Source: Oryzias latipes (Eukaryota > Chordata > Actinopteri > Beloniformes > Adrianichthyidae). Taken from it: DNA of 64,000 bases. Below, piece after piece: positions 37,801 through 50,344 of this stretch. Position 1 is the stretch's first letter; each line of letters starts with the position of its first letter. The position numbers and the translations under genes are program-made. The notes under the pieces were generated by a model. The model saw only the letters and a list, made by a program, of their open reading frames with translations, was not told the origin of the DNA and did no database searches. The DNA lies in the NCBI RefSeq assembly GCF_002234675.1, contig NC_019859.2:28825973-28889972 (forward strand). Direction: 5' to 3'.

Positions 37801-40101
37801 CGACTTATGGGCATGCAAGGCGGGAATCAAACCTGCAATTTTACGATCATGGGTCGAACGCCCTACTGCTGCACCACGGCCAACAACCTAGCTTACTTGT
37901 CAGCACTAAAGTCAAACATGTTTATAACTCCTTTTAAAGCATAATATTGTCTATAAATCACCCAAACAGGAAGACTCAAAAAGCAGTTTTATTCATAATT
38001 ATTAATCCTATCTATGCTTTACATGCTGCCCCTGGAAACATAATTAGGAAACACTGCATTAATTTTCTCTGTTATGCAGATGAGATGCAGTTGTATTTAT
38101 CCATTAAACCTGACCAGAATGACCATATAGAGAAACTGAATGCCTGCATCAGAGACATCAAGACCTGGATGACAATTAATTACCTTCTACTGAACTCAGA
38201 AAAAACTGAGGTCATTATACTAGGTCCTAAAAACCTCAGAGATGCTCTGTCTGCTCAGATAGTCTCCCTGGATGGCATAAGTATAGCCCCCAATTCCACA
38301 GTTAGAAACCTTGGGGTTTTATTTAACCAAGATTTCTCTTTTGAGGCTCACATACTGTATTACAGGCTTTTAAAACTGCATTTTTTCCACCTGCGGAACA
38401 TAGGTAAGATCAGAGATAAATTCTCTAAAAGTGATGCTGAAAAGCTCCTCCATGTATTTGTTAGACTGGATTACTGTTACTCTTTGTGAGCAGCGTGTCC
38501 TAAGAGTTTCTTAGGGGCGGCAGTGGTGCAGCGGTAGGGCGGTCGACCCATGATCGTAAGATTGCAGGGCAAGACACTGAACCCCACCTTGCCTCTGGTG
38601 GGAGGTTGGCGCCAGTGTTCGGCAGCGGACATTCACACCAGTGTGTGAATGTGTGTGTGCATGGGTGAATGGGACTGTGACTGTAAAGCGCTTTGGGCCT
38701 TCGTAAGAAGGTAGCAAGCGCTATATAGGTATACGCCATTTACCATTTAAGAAGTCTCCAGCTTGTTTCAGAATGCAAAAGCTAGATTGTTAGCAGGAAC
38801 TAGCAGAAGAGATCACATCACTCCTGTGTTAGTTTCACTTCACTGGCTCAGTTGAATCAAGAATCAAGTTCAAAATCCTCCTGCTTATCTATAAGGCCTT
38901 GCAAACGTATGACCCCATCCTATATTAAAGACCTCTTACTGCCTTACCACCCAAACAGAACACTTTGCTCACAAAATGCAGGACTGCTTGTGGTTCCTAG
39001 AATTAATAAAAGTACGGTTGGAGGTAGAGCGTTTAGCCACCAAGCCGCTGTTCTATGGAATATGCTCCCAGCTCATGTAAGAGAGGCCGACACAGTTTCT
39101 CTATTCAAAGTTAGAATTAAAACATTCCTCTTTGGACTGGCTTATTGTCAGACTAGCTAGTATTCATAGAATATTACCTTGCTGTTAACGTGGTTAAATT
39201 AAACTTAATAACAATAACTATTTGTTTTTGGTAGGCTGCTAATAGTTAAAAGCTGGGGAAACTATGGTGCACTGGGGTTCTGTCCTCTATTCTCATCTAC
39301 TTCTACTTCTACTCTCCTCTACTCTTGATCACTATGATTTTTCCAGAATCCGTTGTTTTAGGAGTTTTTCCTTACCAAGAAGGAGGGTCTAAGGGCAGGG
39401 TTTAGTTTAGTTTAGTCTGTTTAGTTAGTTCATTTTAGAATTTTCCTATTGAATATATTTATTCACGATCCTTATGATTTAATGTTTACTTTACAATTAC
39501 TGGTACGAAGGCCATTGAGACAACTGTTGTTGTGATTTTGGGCTATATAAATAAAATTGAATAGAATTTTCCTCAAGGTAAAATCCTTTTTTCGTTTTTT
39601 CTTTATATTCCAAAAGACTATGTTTACATTGCAAGGAAAATAAGGAACATGGAAGACTCCAAACTCTGTCAACCATCCTTCAGTTTAAACCAGAAGTTTA
39701 GAAGAAAAAGTTTTTACAATTTAGGAATTAACTAGTTTTAACCGAGATCTTCTGCTGAAGTCCACCTTTTGAAAATACACGCGCGCGCGCGCGCGCCCCC
39801 GTTTCTCACCTTGAAGCTGAGGAGCTCGTGCCCGCTGAATCCGCCGCTGTGGATAATCTTCATCTGTTTGACCAAAGTGCTCTTCCCGCTCTCCGCCGCT
39901 CCTGCGGGTCGACACCAGTCGGTTAATGCCCGGGTCCGAGTGCGGGTCCGAATCGAACCGCAGTCTGCTCTCACCCAGCAGCAGGACTCGAACCTCCTTC
40001 ATGTCCCTCTTGGCGCACTCCAGCAGCTCCCGGTCTATCCCGGCGCTGCGGATCCTCGCCTCCCTGTCCTCTGGAAGTTCGATTCCCAGGCACAGCCCCA
40101 T
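13838..40101 (-). CDS. gnav1: heterotrimeric G-protein alpha subunit, probably Gv class
   Basis: GTP-binding alpha subunit, 360 residues. Nine exons in transcript order: 40101-39975, 39901-39810, 30719-30627, 30257-30097, 28611-28483, 21830-21701, 19352-19281, 15337-15250, 14028-13838; total 1083 nt, all introns GT-AG. MGLCLG at the start gives myristoylation and palmitoylation sites. The P-loop is GAAESGKST (43-51), the arginine finger is Arg182 in RLRTTG, switch II is DVGGQR (204-209) with Gln208, the guanine-specificity motif is NKID (273-276), and TTAT (330-333) replaces the usual TCAT. The C-terminal AMSLL has no pertussis-toxin Cys. The N terminus and P-loop fit none of Gs, Gi/o, Gq or G12 well and recall the Gv class known from fish and invertebrates; that class call is from memory. 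The first in-frame ATG is at 40110, but the start at 40101 alone gives the Gly2 site. Introns are repeat-laden; intron 2 spans 9 kb. Confidence 0.92.
14029..15249 (-). other. last intron of gnav1
   Basis: AT-rich sequence between exons 9 and 8. No repeat family or extra exon was recognised. Open frames at about 14948-15295 overlap exon 8 on the wrong strand. Confidence 0.4.
15599..15812 (+). mobile_element. TTAA-type MITE, copy 1
   Basis: About 206 bp with inverted ends CCCTTGTGCTATCCTA / TAGGATAGCACAAGGG, TTAA on the left and a mutated TTCA on the right. Copies 2-4 share most of the interior (GTGTTCTCCCTACCATGACA, CACCAGTGAAGATCACAAAT). TTAA targets and a CCC-starting terminus are typical of piggyBac-like elements; this class call is inference. 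No coding capacity. Confidence 0.8.
17324..17534 (+). mobile_element. TTAA-type MITE, copy 2
   Basis: Same family and orientation as 15599-15812, with TTAA on the left and TTAC on the right. It lies in the gnav1 intron between exons 8 and 7. Confidence 0.8.
18523..18735 (+). mobile_element. TTAA-type MITE, copy 3
   Basis: Same family and orientation. Left terminus GTAACCCTTGTTCTATC is slightly mutated; the right end GATAGCACAAGGG is followed by TTAA. Confidence 0.8.
19845..19950 (+). repeat. 53-bp perfect tandem duplication
   Basis: Units 19845-19897 and 19898-19950 are identical (start TTGGATTTTGG, end TTTTTTAAAG). They lie in the gnav1 intron between exons 7 and 6. Probably a replication-slippage duplication and polymorphic. 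Confidence 0.9.
20323..20470 (+). mobile_element. Tc1/mariner terminal fragment
   Basis: TATACAGTTGGGCAAAAAAG, then AGTCAGCCATCAATCGTGCA, AAAAGATGAGTGAGGCCTGT and TAGGTACATCTCAACTATGA resemble the left end of a Tc1-like element widespread in fish and frogs. Only this end is visible, with no transposase reading frame and no matching right terminus nearby. Confidence 0.55.
21276..21317 (+). mobile_element. remnant of the TTAA-type MITE
   Basis: CTAGATGACCCCACTCCCAA followed by TGTTAAAGTACAAGGGTTA matches the right ends of copies 1-3 with a deletion of the CCTAGGATAGC part. It is a fifth, truncated copy. Confidence 0.6.
22181..22313 (+). mobile_element. small TTAA-flanked MITE of a second family
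   Basis: 133 bp with ends TTAACCCCTTCATGCC and GGCATGAAGAGGTTAA, inverted repeats with one mismatch in 16, bounded by TTAA on both sides. The interior has no coding capacity. It shares the TTAA-CCC design with the 0.2 kb family but not its sequence. Confidence 0.7.
22665..23104 (+). mobile_element. possible DNA-transposon remnant
   Basis: Contains several GATCCGATT/GATTCGATT-like motifs (22700-22745, 23015-23030) and ends ATCGATTAATTGTTACACCC, which resembles the end of a common fish DNA element. No matching left terminus or target duplication was found, so limits are approximate. Confidence 0.35.
24073..24285 (-). mobile_element. TTAA-type MITE, copy 4 (inverted)
   Basis: Same family as 15599-15812 in reverse orientation. 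Starts GTAACCCTTGTGCTATCC and ends GATAGCACAAGGGTTAA. It lies in the gnav1 intron between exons 6 and 5. Confidence 0.8.
24286..28482 (-). other. large gnav1 intron, mainly unassigned
   Basis: Intron between exons 6 and 5. At about 25870-25995 there is a diverged fragment resembling the common fish repeat with AGTGGGGTACACC and CAGGTCGACAGTCTG. At 27572-27690 there is a piece related to the hAT-like element at 59092-60270. Another repeat-like stretch with CCATGGGTGACATCACACTC lies near 28155. No coding exon was found. Confidence 0.4.
27572..27690 (+). mobile_element. fragment related to the hAT-like element at 59092-60270
   Basis: ACATCAGTCTTTATTTTGTT and CACTGGAAACACAAATTCA here correspond to ACATCAGCCTTTATTTAGTC and GACTGGAAACACAAATCCA near 59690, followed by a shared CATTTCYGCTT/CCTTC region. 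No termini visible; diverged. Confidence 0.5.
28612..29044 (-). other. gnav1 intron between exons 5 and 4, first part
   Basis: Contains a short (GT)n-G run at 28736-28756. Nothing else recognised before the ACA-rich repeat. Confidence 0.35.
29045..29370 (+). repeat. degenerate ACA/CA-rich satellite-like tract
   Basis: About 325 bp composed of imperfect ACACAAATACAAAC, ACACACACA and AAAACACACA blocks. The low-complexity open frames over it, on both strands, follow from the repeat and are not genes. Confidence 0.8.
30760..31216 (+). mobile_element. MITE-like element with 14-bp inverted ends
   Basis: About 457 bp. The left end TGTGTCCGAATTCC and the reverse complement of the right end, TGTGTCTGATTTCC, differ at two of 14 bases. 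The interior includes two ATAGTGCGYTT/ATAGTGCCGCAC-like inverted motifs and no coding region. It sits in gnav1 intron 2 next to exon 3. Superfamily unknown. Confidence 0.55.
31404..31511 (-). mobile_element. tRNA-derived SINE, copy A (partial, reverse)
   Basis: Reads on the minus strand as GGGCGGCCGTGGTGCAGTGG, TAGGGCGGTCAACC, then CTTGGGCAAGACACTGAACC and ends near AAATGGTAAATGG. The head with GTGGTGCAGTGGTAGGGCGG resembles a tRNA A box. Three more copies lie at 36638, 37629 and 38514. Confidence 0.75.
31512..32070 (-). other. gnav1 intron 2 segment without recognised content
   Basis: Plain AT-rich sequence between SINE copy A and the left arm of the inverted repeat. Nothing recognised. Confidence 0.4.
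32071..33941 (+). mobile_element. left arm of large inverted repeat; hAT-like element
   Basis: 1871 bp with terminal inverted repeats CAGGGCTCCAGACT / AGTCTGGAGCCCTG, typical of hAT elements. Near 32495 an ATG opens a frame [15 protein letters not shown], like the N terminus of hAT-Tip100 or ZBED-type transposases. This is broken at 32566, where CAGGGGTCTCAAACTCGCGG, itself a hAT/Charlie-type terminus, begins a nested insertion. The rest contains no intact transposase. The whole arm recurs inverted at 34761-36613 with high identity, including the nested insertion. Confidence 0.85.
33942..34760. other. 819-bp spacer between the inverted arms
   Basis: Single-copy-looking sequence between the arms. 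No gene or repeat was recognised. Short open frames are unconvincing. Confidence 0.6.
34761..36613 (-). mobile_element. right arm of large inverted repeat; hAT-like element
   Basis: 1853 bp, reverse complement of 32071-33941 with the same terminal repeats. Differences include loss of two TTACGG units relative to about 32925-32942, a few substitutions (for example near 35005) and small indels. No 8-bp target duplication is evident around either arm as they stand. Confidence 0.85.
36638..36796 (+). mobile_element. tRNA-derived SINE, copy B
   Basis: GGGCGGTCGTGGTGCAGCGG, TAGGGCGGTTGAACTC and GCAGGTTCGATTCCCACCC give tRNA-like A and B boxes. The body has CTTGGGCAAGACACTGGCAC and GTTGGCGCCCGTGTTCGGCA. 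It lacks the 3' tail seen in copies C and D. Confidence 0.8.
36797..37479 (-). other. gnav1 intron 2 segment without recognised content
   Basis: Includes a CATGCA-rich patch (36959-37000). No gene or repeat was recognised until the LINE fragment. Confidence 0.4.
37629..37882 (-). mobile_element. tRNA-derived SINE, copy C (reverse)
   Basis: Full-length reverse copy inserted in the LINE fragment. On the minus strand it starts GGCCGTGGTGCAGCAGTAGG and ends with a tail containing TGTAAAGCACTTTGGGCCTT and ATATAAGTATAGGCCATT. Confidence 0.8.
38514..38748 (+). mobile_element. tRNA-derived SINE, copy D
   Basis: GGGGCGGCAGTGGTGCAGCG through to CTGTAAAGCGCTTTGGGCCT and CTATATAGGTATACGCCATT. It splits the LINE fragment between its RT part and 3' part and has an internal deletion after GTAAGATTGCAGG. 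Confidence 0.8.
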
Positions 40102-41526
40102 CCCCATCATGTCCTGTCCGACCTGCTGCGGACTTCAGAACCAGAACCCGCTGCAGAACTTTAGGACCAGCCGGTCCATCAGACTGAGCGCCTTTTGCGG
40201 TCTTGGCGGGACTCTCCAGAGGAGGACCCGTACCCCACCTCCTAAAACAGAGGGCCCTCCCCCTGCCGCTGCCCACATGGAACGGACAGCCCAGCCTCTT
40301 CCCAGGAAGTGACGTTTGTTTGTTTACAGCTTTACCTGAGAGCCACAAAAGCAGGTGAGCAAACCCTGCTGCGCATGCGGCGTACGGAGGCTCAGGAAAG
40401 TCTGATAAAAGGCCAACTTATTACCTAAATCCAAACTTGTCCTCCAGATCTAAGCTTTACAGGAACCCTCAAAGCCCTCAAAGTGGTTTTGGTTTCGTCT
40501 GAATATTTTTCTCATTTCTGGTCCAAATCCTTCAGAGGAATCAAACCCGTGTCTGGACTTGAATCTCATCCCACTCAGACCCTCCCCACCTGAACATGAA
40601 GGAGTGCTCCGTTCTCTGTGTTCCGGCTGGAGAAGGTGATATTGTTTGGTGGATTGCATCTACTAATGGATCGGTGAGTCAAAGCTTGCAGAACGCGAAG
40701 AAGCGCTGAGTCAGCAAACATTTGAGCATCGGCAGGCAGCTGAGGGTTCTGAGAGTCTCACTTTCAGAGGGAAACACCTTTCTGGAGTTTCAAATCTACA
40801 TTTGTTGATGAATCCAAACGTGTTGTGTTGTGTTGTTTGTTTACAGCGCTTAGCCAGTCAGTTTTCTGTCTGTGCCGCCTCCACCCACTCACCAACACCT
40901 GCTGGACATGTGTGGCAGGAAAATAAAACCAGGACCAAAGAACCTAAAGAATGAAAACTTTCATTTTCTGAATCTTCTGGCTCAGAAGGAGCTCCTGCGT
41001 GATGAGGAGACCCTGACACAGTGGAGGGAGGCCCATGGTCTGGGTCAGCTGATAGACAAGTGCAGAGGGGGGAACAGAGAGAGAGGCTGGCGCTCTGGGA
41101 AGGATGAGTCAAAAAACAAACCACAGTGACAGTCTCAAACAGAGGGTTTAAAGGAGATTAAGCCCCGCCCCTCAGTGTACACTAACTGATGAGGTCAGAA
41201 AAAGAGGAAGGTTCCTGAAAAATAAAGGATTCCAGAGAGTGTTTAAGCTGCTTCTTGGTTCAGGTGTTGTGCCTGTGAGACACAGCAGGGTCTCAGACAG
41301 AAAAAAGACAGATTGTGGACCTCAGTGCTACGCCTGTTTGTCCCGGGCTTGCTCCACGTTTGAATTAAACTCCCGAAATCCCTATTATTTCAAGACTTTT
41401 CCATGCATCACTATAACCAACGTTTTTAACCCACTTATTTTTCCTTTGTTTGTTTTTTCCTTTTTCACTTCTGTTTCTTTAGGTTTGCAAAAATAAAACA
41501 AAAACTCAAGTTATTGGGAATAAAAC
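40102..41526. other. gnav1 upstream region and gnav1-pcyt2 spacer
   Basis: The first few hundred bases upstream of the gnav1 start are GC-rich and probably hold its promoter; no TATA box is evident. The remainder up to the pcyt2 poly(A) signal shows no convincing exon. An 85-codon frame at 40872-41129 (+) has no recognisable homology. Confidence 0.4.
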
Positions 41527-41532
41527 TTTAAT
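41527..41532 (-). promoter_or_regulatory. pcyt2: candidate polyadenylation signal of pcyt2
   Basis: ATTAAA on the minus strand about 600 bases after the pcyt2 stop, followed by a T/GT-rich stretch (GAGTTTTTGTTTTATTTT on the minus strand). No AATAAA is present between the stop and this site. Confidence 0.5.
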
Positions 41533-41610
41533 CTTCTAAAAAGCTTTGCAAACATACAAAGGTGAATGTGTTATGAGGTTAGGAGCTTCTTCCTGAGGCT
41601 GCCGCCTGAC

Positions 41611-41640
41611 ACGTGCACTCACGTGCACTCACGTGCACGG
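41611..41640 (+). repeat. short tandem repeat ACGTGCACTC
   Basis: Three tandem 10-bp units within the pcyt2 3' UTR; each contains the palindrome ACGTGCA/CACGTG-like core. Function unknown. Confidence 0.7.
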
Positions 41641-42133
41641 CGATGGGAGGAGCTGTATTCTGCACAACGTTAACATCTCTTTAAGTGAATCAGAGGGATT
41701 AAGAACGATACAAACTGAGACCCCACCCCCCTGCAGGTCGAGTGGGTCAGACCCAAACAGCTTGACCCCCCCCCCAGCTGTCTGGATCCGGATCTCTCGT
41801 TCTCAGTGGACAGCTTCAGGATTGTGCACGCTCATGGAGGTGCACGAGTACAGGAAGGAACCATCGGCTCACAAAAATAGGTTTTTGTTAGACGATGATT
41901 CTAAAAGAGTTAAAATCAGACAAAGTGCATACATGAATCTGTTTACAGCTAAACACAGAACAACAACAGTCAGTTCTGCTGAAAAAACGTCTACATGTAG
42001 ACCACAGGGGAAGAACCGTTGCGTCTTCCTCAACCCTCATCCAGAGGACAACCACCTCTAAAGCCCCTCCTTTCTCCACAGGCTCCTCCCTTCTCCACAG
42101 GCTCCTCCCTCCCCTGCAGCTGAGGGAACAAGC

Positions 42134-47802
<5,669 letters not shown>

Positions 47803-47978
47803 GTCGACGCTTTCAGGCGAACTGCTTCGAACCTCGGCGTATCGATCCCGGTGAAGAGCGTTCCTAACGCGAGAAAGCTGCTGGTTCTGGTTCCCGAGCG
47901 GACAGACAGAGGAAGGGCTTCAGCGGCGTCACAGCGAGCCACCCTCACCGCTGACGTAAGAGACGGCGGGGCTGCCGT

Positions 47979-47988
47979 GTCACGTGAC
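47979..47988. promoter_or_regulatory. pcyt2: palindromic E-box upstream of pcyt2
   Basis: GTCACGTGAC lies 177 bases upstream of the pcyt2 start codon, next to a TGACGTAA motif (47952-47959). This is a perfect E-box of the USF/TFE type; promoter use is inferred from position only. Confidence 0.45.
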
Positions 47989-48500
47989 AACTCGGTTGCG
48001 TCATTTAAAACCGTATTTACACTGTAATTTGGATTTAAAACACATCCGAACTAACTCTTCATAATTACAGATTAATTCAGACAATTGAGGTCAGCTTTGT
48101 TTCACTGTTGGGGAACGAATAGAGGACACATGCGTAAGACATTTGTACATACATGTACAAAGTGTAACACACAGGTTATTCACTTGGTTTCAGGTGTAAA
48201 CTGGATAACCCAAAACACAGTTTATTGTTGGTAAAATACACTAAACTTAGCTGAAATACACTTTATTAAAAAATATTCCACTAACCAAAGTTTTTAAACT
48301 GTGAAAGAAGAGAAAGAGAAAAAGAAACTTCCTGGTTGAATGAACGTCAAAATGAAAAAAACAAAAAGAAACTGCTACCCTTTTTTTAAGACAAATATAT
48401 TGAACACGTCAGAGAAAGCCAATGCTGTGAGGTCATCATAACGTGTATGATTTTGTTTTAGAGAGGAAACATGTTTTGTTGTCTCACACTTTCTTTTACC
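47989..48500. other. pcyt2-sirt7 spacer, left part
   Basis: AT-rich sequence upstream of pcyt2 with no recognised feature until the L1 fragment. Confidence 0.4.
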
Positions 48501-48712
48501 TTTTTTTTTTAACTTGTCCTGTCCAACAGCTGAGCAAACAGATGAGAGCTGAAGGCCTCTTGTGTTGGACATATTTTTCTTTTACAGCAGGGGTATATTT
48601 GAATAAACCCCTTTTGTAATTCAGTCTAAACTTTATTAATGTTAATTAAATTTGTTACAGTTTCTTGTTGGACCGGACGGAAAGAAAAAGGAGGGAAGAA
48701 GAGAGAGGGAGC
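48501..48712 (-). mobile_element. 3' end fragment of the same L1 family
   Basis: Reverse orientation. Reading minus: a G/C-poor CCCTC-rich stretch, GTCCGGTCCAACAAG, TTAATAAAGTTTAGACTG, ACAAAAGGGGTTTATTCAAA, GTCCAACACAAGAGGCCTTC, CTGTTGGACAGGACAAGTTA and an A tail (T run at 48501-48510). These correspond to 13480-13685 of the full-length L1. It is a strongly 5'-truncated, diverged copy. Confidence 0.85.
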
Positions 48713-48749
48713 AGAGGAGATAAATGCTGGTTGGAAAAGCTTGTAGTTG

Positions 48750-49000
48750 TTACACACAAGCTACAATTGGGGGGTCACGAGCTCCCTGCTCTACTCCATC
48801 CTGAATCCTGAAACATCCACTTGTAGACAAATAGATATATGTATGTGTTTGTTTACCTTGTCTGGGCTGGAATCTGGCTCCAAACTGTACTTATATTGCT
48901 CACCATTTTTGTTGCACCGGTTATGTTAGGTTGGGGGTTTTAAGAGACTGTAAGCTAGATAGAAAATTATTAACCCAACAGCCTTGTCCACAACTAAGGA
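48750..49000 (+). repeat. diverged dispersed repeat, copy 2
   Basis: Related to 2510-2760 in the sgsh intron (see that entry): CTACTCCATCCTGAATCCTG, ACATCCACTTGTAGACAAA, CTGGAATCTGGCTCCAAACT, GTTGGGGGTTTTAAGAG. Unknown class. Confidence 0.5.
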
Positions 49001-49453
49001 AGAGCCAGGAAGCGCCAGAGGCTTACAGACAGAAGATCTGCTGTGAGACAAGGCAGGAAGTTTGTGACGCTTCCATCCGCTCATGGGCCACATGGAGGCG
49101 GGCCAATGTAAGGATGCTGTGGAAATCATGGGTGCGTCCTGAAACTGGCCCTTAGCACCAAAACTGAAGCCATGGCTCAGGGTGAGGAGGAGCCTGATAG
49201 CTGATTCCAGATGAAAAATAAAGGAACAACCAGGAATCCTGCAGACTGAAAAGGGTGCTTCAAACTGTGTGATCCCTTAAAGGAGGGGGCCAACAGTCTA
49301 GTGGTTCCATCTTCACATTCTCTGTCTGCTGGAGATTCTGATCTCATAACTCCCTCCATCTGAAAGGATCTTCTATACTCTCCTGTCTTCTGCCTCACTC
49401 CACAATAGCATCAACTGAAAACCTCTGAATGCGGGAGAGTTGCAGGAGCAGAA
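49001..49453. other. pcyt2-sirt7 spacer, right part
   Basis: No gene or repeat recognised; ends at a 25-base G run (49454-49478). Confidence 0.4.
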
Positions 49454-49478
49454 GGGGGGGGGGGGGGGGGGGGGGGGG
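49454..49478 (+). repeat. poly-G tract, 25 bases
   Basis: Uninterrupted G homopolymer. A similar run of 21 G lies at 52510-52530 in a sirt7 intron, and C runs lie at 4420-4438, 59931-59947 and 60171-60193. Confidence 0.9.
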
Positions 49479-49652
49479 CTACACAGACATTACCGCCCGT
49501 CAGATGATGGTTGCCTTTTGGAGCAGCACCCGGCGTAAAACTCTGCCAAACCACCTATGCGAATCAGTGAAAGCTGCTTTGCAGTGCAGAAAGGTGATAA
49601 GCTCAAACATCTAATAAAGCTTCAATGTTCATCAGAACTCCACAGATGTTTA

Positions 49653-49784
49653 CTGCAGCCGCATGCGTTCAGCGCAGCCGCATGTGTTCAGCGCAGCCGC
49701 ATGCGTTCAGCACAGCCGCATGCATTCAGCACAGCTGCAGCCGCATGCATTCAGTGGAGCTGCAGCCACATACGTTCAGCGTGT
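49653..49784 (+). repeat. 21-bp minisatellite
   Basis: About six imperfect units of the type GCAGCCGCATGCGTTCAGC, with variants CATGTGTTCAG, CATGCATTCAG and CATACGTTCAG, two of them lengthened by an extra CTGCAGC. It lies beyond the 3' end of sirt7. Confidence 0.85.
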
Positions 49785-49835
49785 CATTTATTTGGCAGTA
49801 AGTCACAGAAACGGGAAAAGGATGAAAAGCCAGCA

Positions 49836-49841
49836 TTTATT
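49836..49841 (-). promoter_or_regulatory. sirt7: candidate polyadenylation signal of sirt7
   Basis: AATAAA on the minus strand about 500 bases after the sirt7 stop; a second one lies at 49787-49792. Confidence 0.5.
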
Positions 49842-50344
49842 CACTCCTCCGTGCATTAACTTTGGAAAAAAACAAAACAAGGATGGTTCACTTCAGCGGC
49901 TCCTGCCACGATGAAGATGACCTCACAGGAAAAGCAGATTCATGGCTCCTCATGGTGCAGTACACATAAGTTAACCCACAGCAGACCTGAGGTCGCAGCA
50001 GAGCAAACCAGGGGAACCAAACACCGGAAACCAAATCCAGTTTCCATCACCTGAAAATAAACTCTACAAAAATATACCCATGATCTATTTATAAAACTGC
50101 AGACATGAGACATCATGAAGGAACACCGCCGCAGCTTTCCACCAACAGACAACACTGAGACCATGGAAACGGTTCTGTCGGCCCAAACGTTCAGCTGAAC
50201 TATAGACGGTTCCGCTGCCGGCGCCAAGAACAGAAGCTGCACAACGCAGTGAAGTCTTTGTAAACATCAGAACACCCCCCACACTACAGAGGTGATTCAC
50301 ATCAAAGCACCCTAAAACTCGTCCATGATCCACATGTTCCAGTG

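Larger units (their letters stand above)
37480..39565 (+). mobile_element. degraded L2/Rex1-like LINE with internal deletion
   Basis: The endonuclease piece reads [19 protein letters not shown] and LNEATPP (37498-37570). The reverse-transcriptase piece (37947-38489) has [29 protein letters not shown] and [18 protein letters not shown], so the catalytic YADD has become YADE. The 3' end (39160-39565) carries GGAGGGTCTAAGGGCAGG, repeated TTTAG and a terminal GGCTATATAAATAAAATTGA. Two SINEs interrupt it. The sequence between endonuclease and polymerase is mostly missing. A second 3' end of this family lies at 56186-56466. Dead copy. Confidence 0.8.

Noticed and set aside
40872-41129. 85-codon plus-strand frame between gnav1 and pcyt2
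   Set aside because: Charged but unlike any family I recognise; no promoter or splice support.
49653-49784. CRISPR-like array
   Set aside because: Units abut without unique spacers and the genome is vertebrate; it is a minisatellite.
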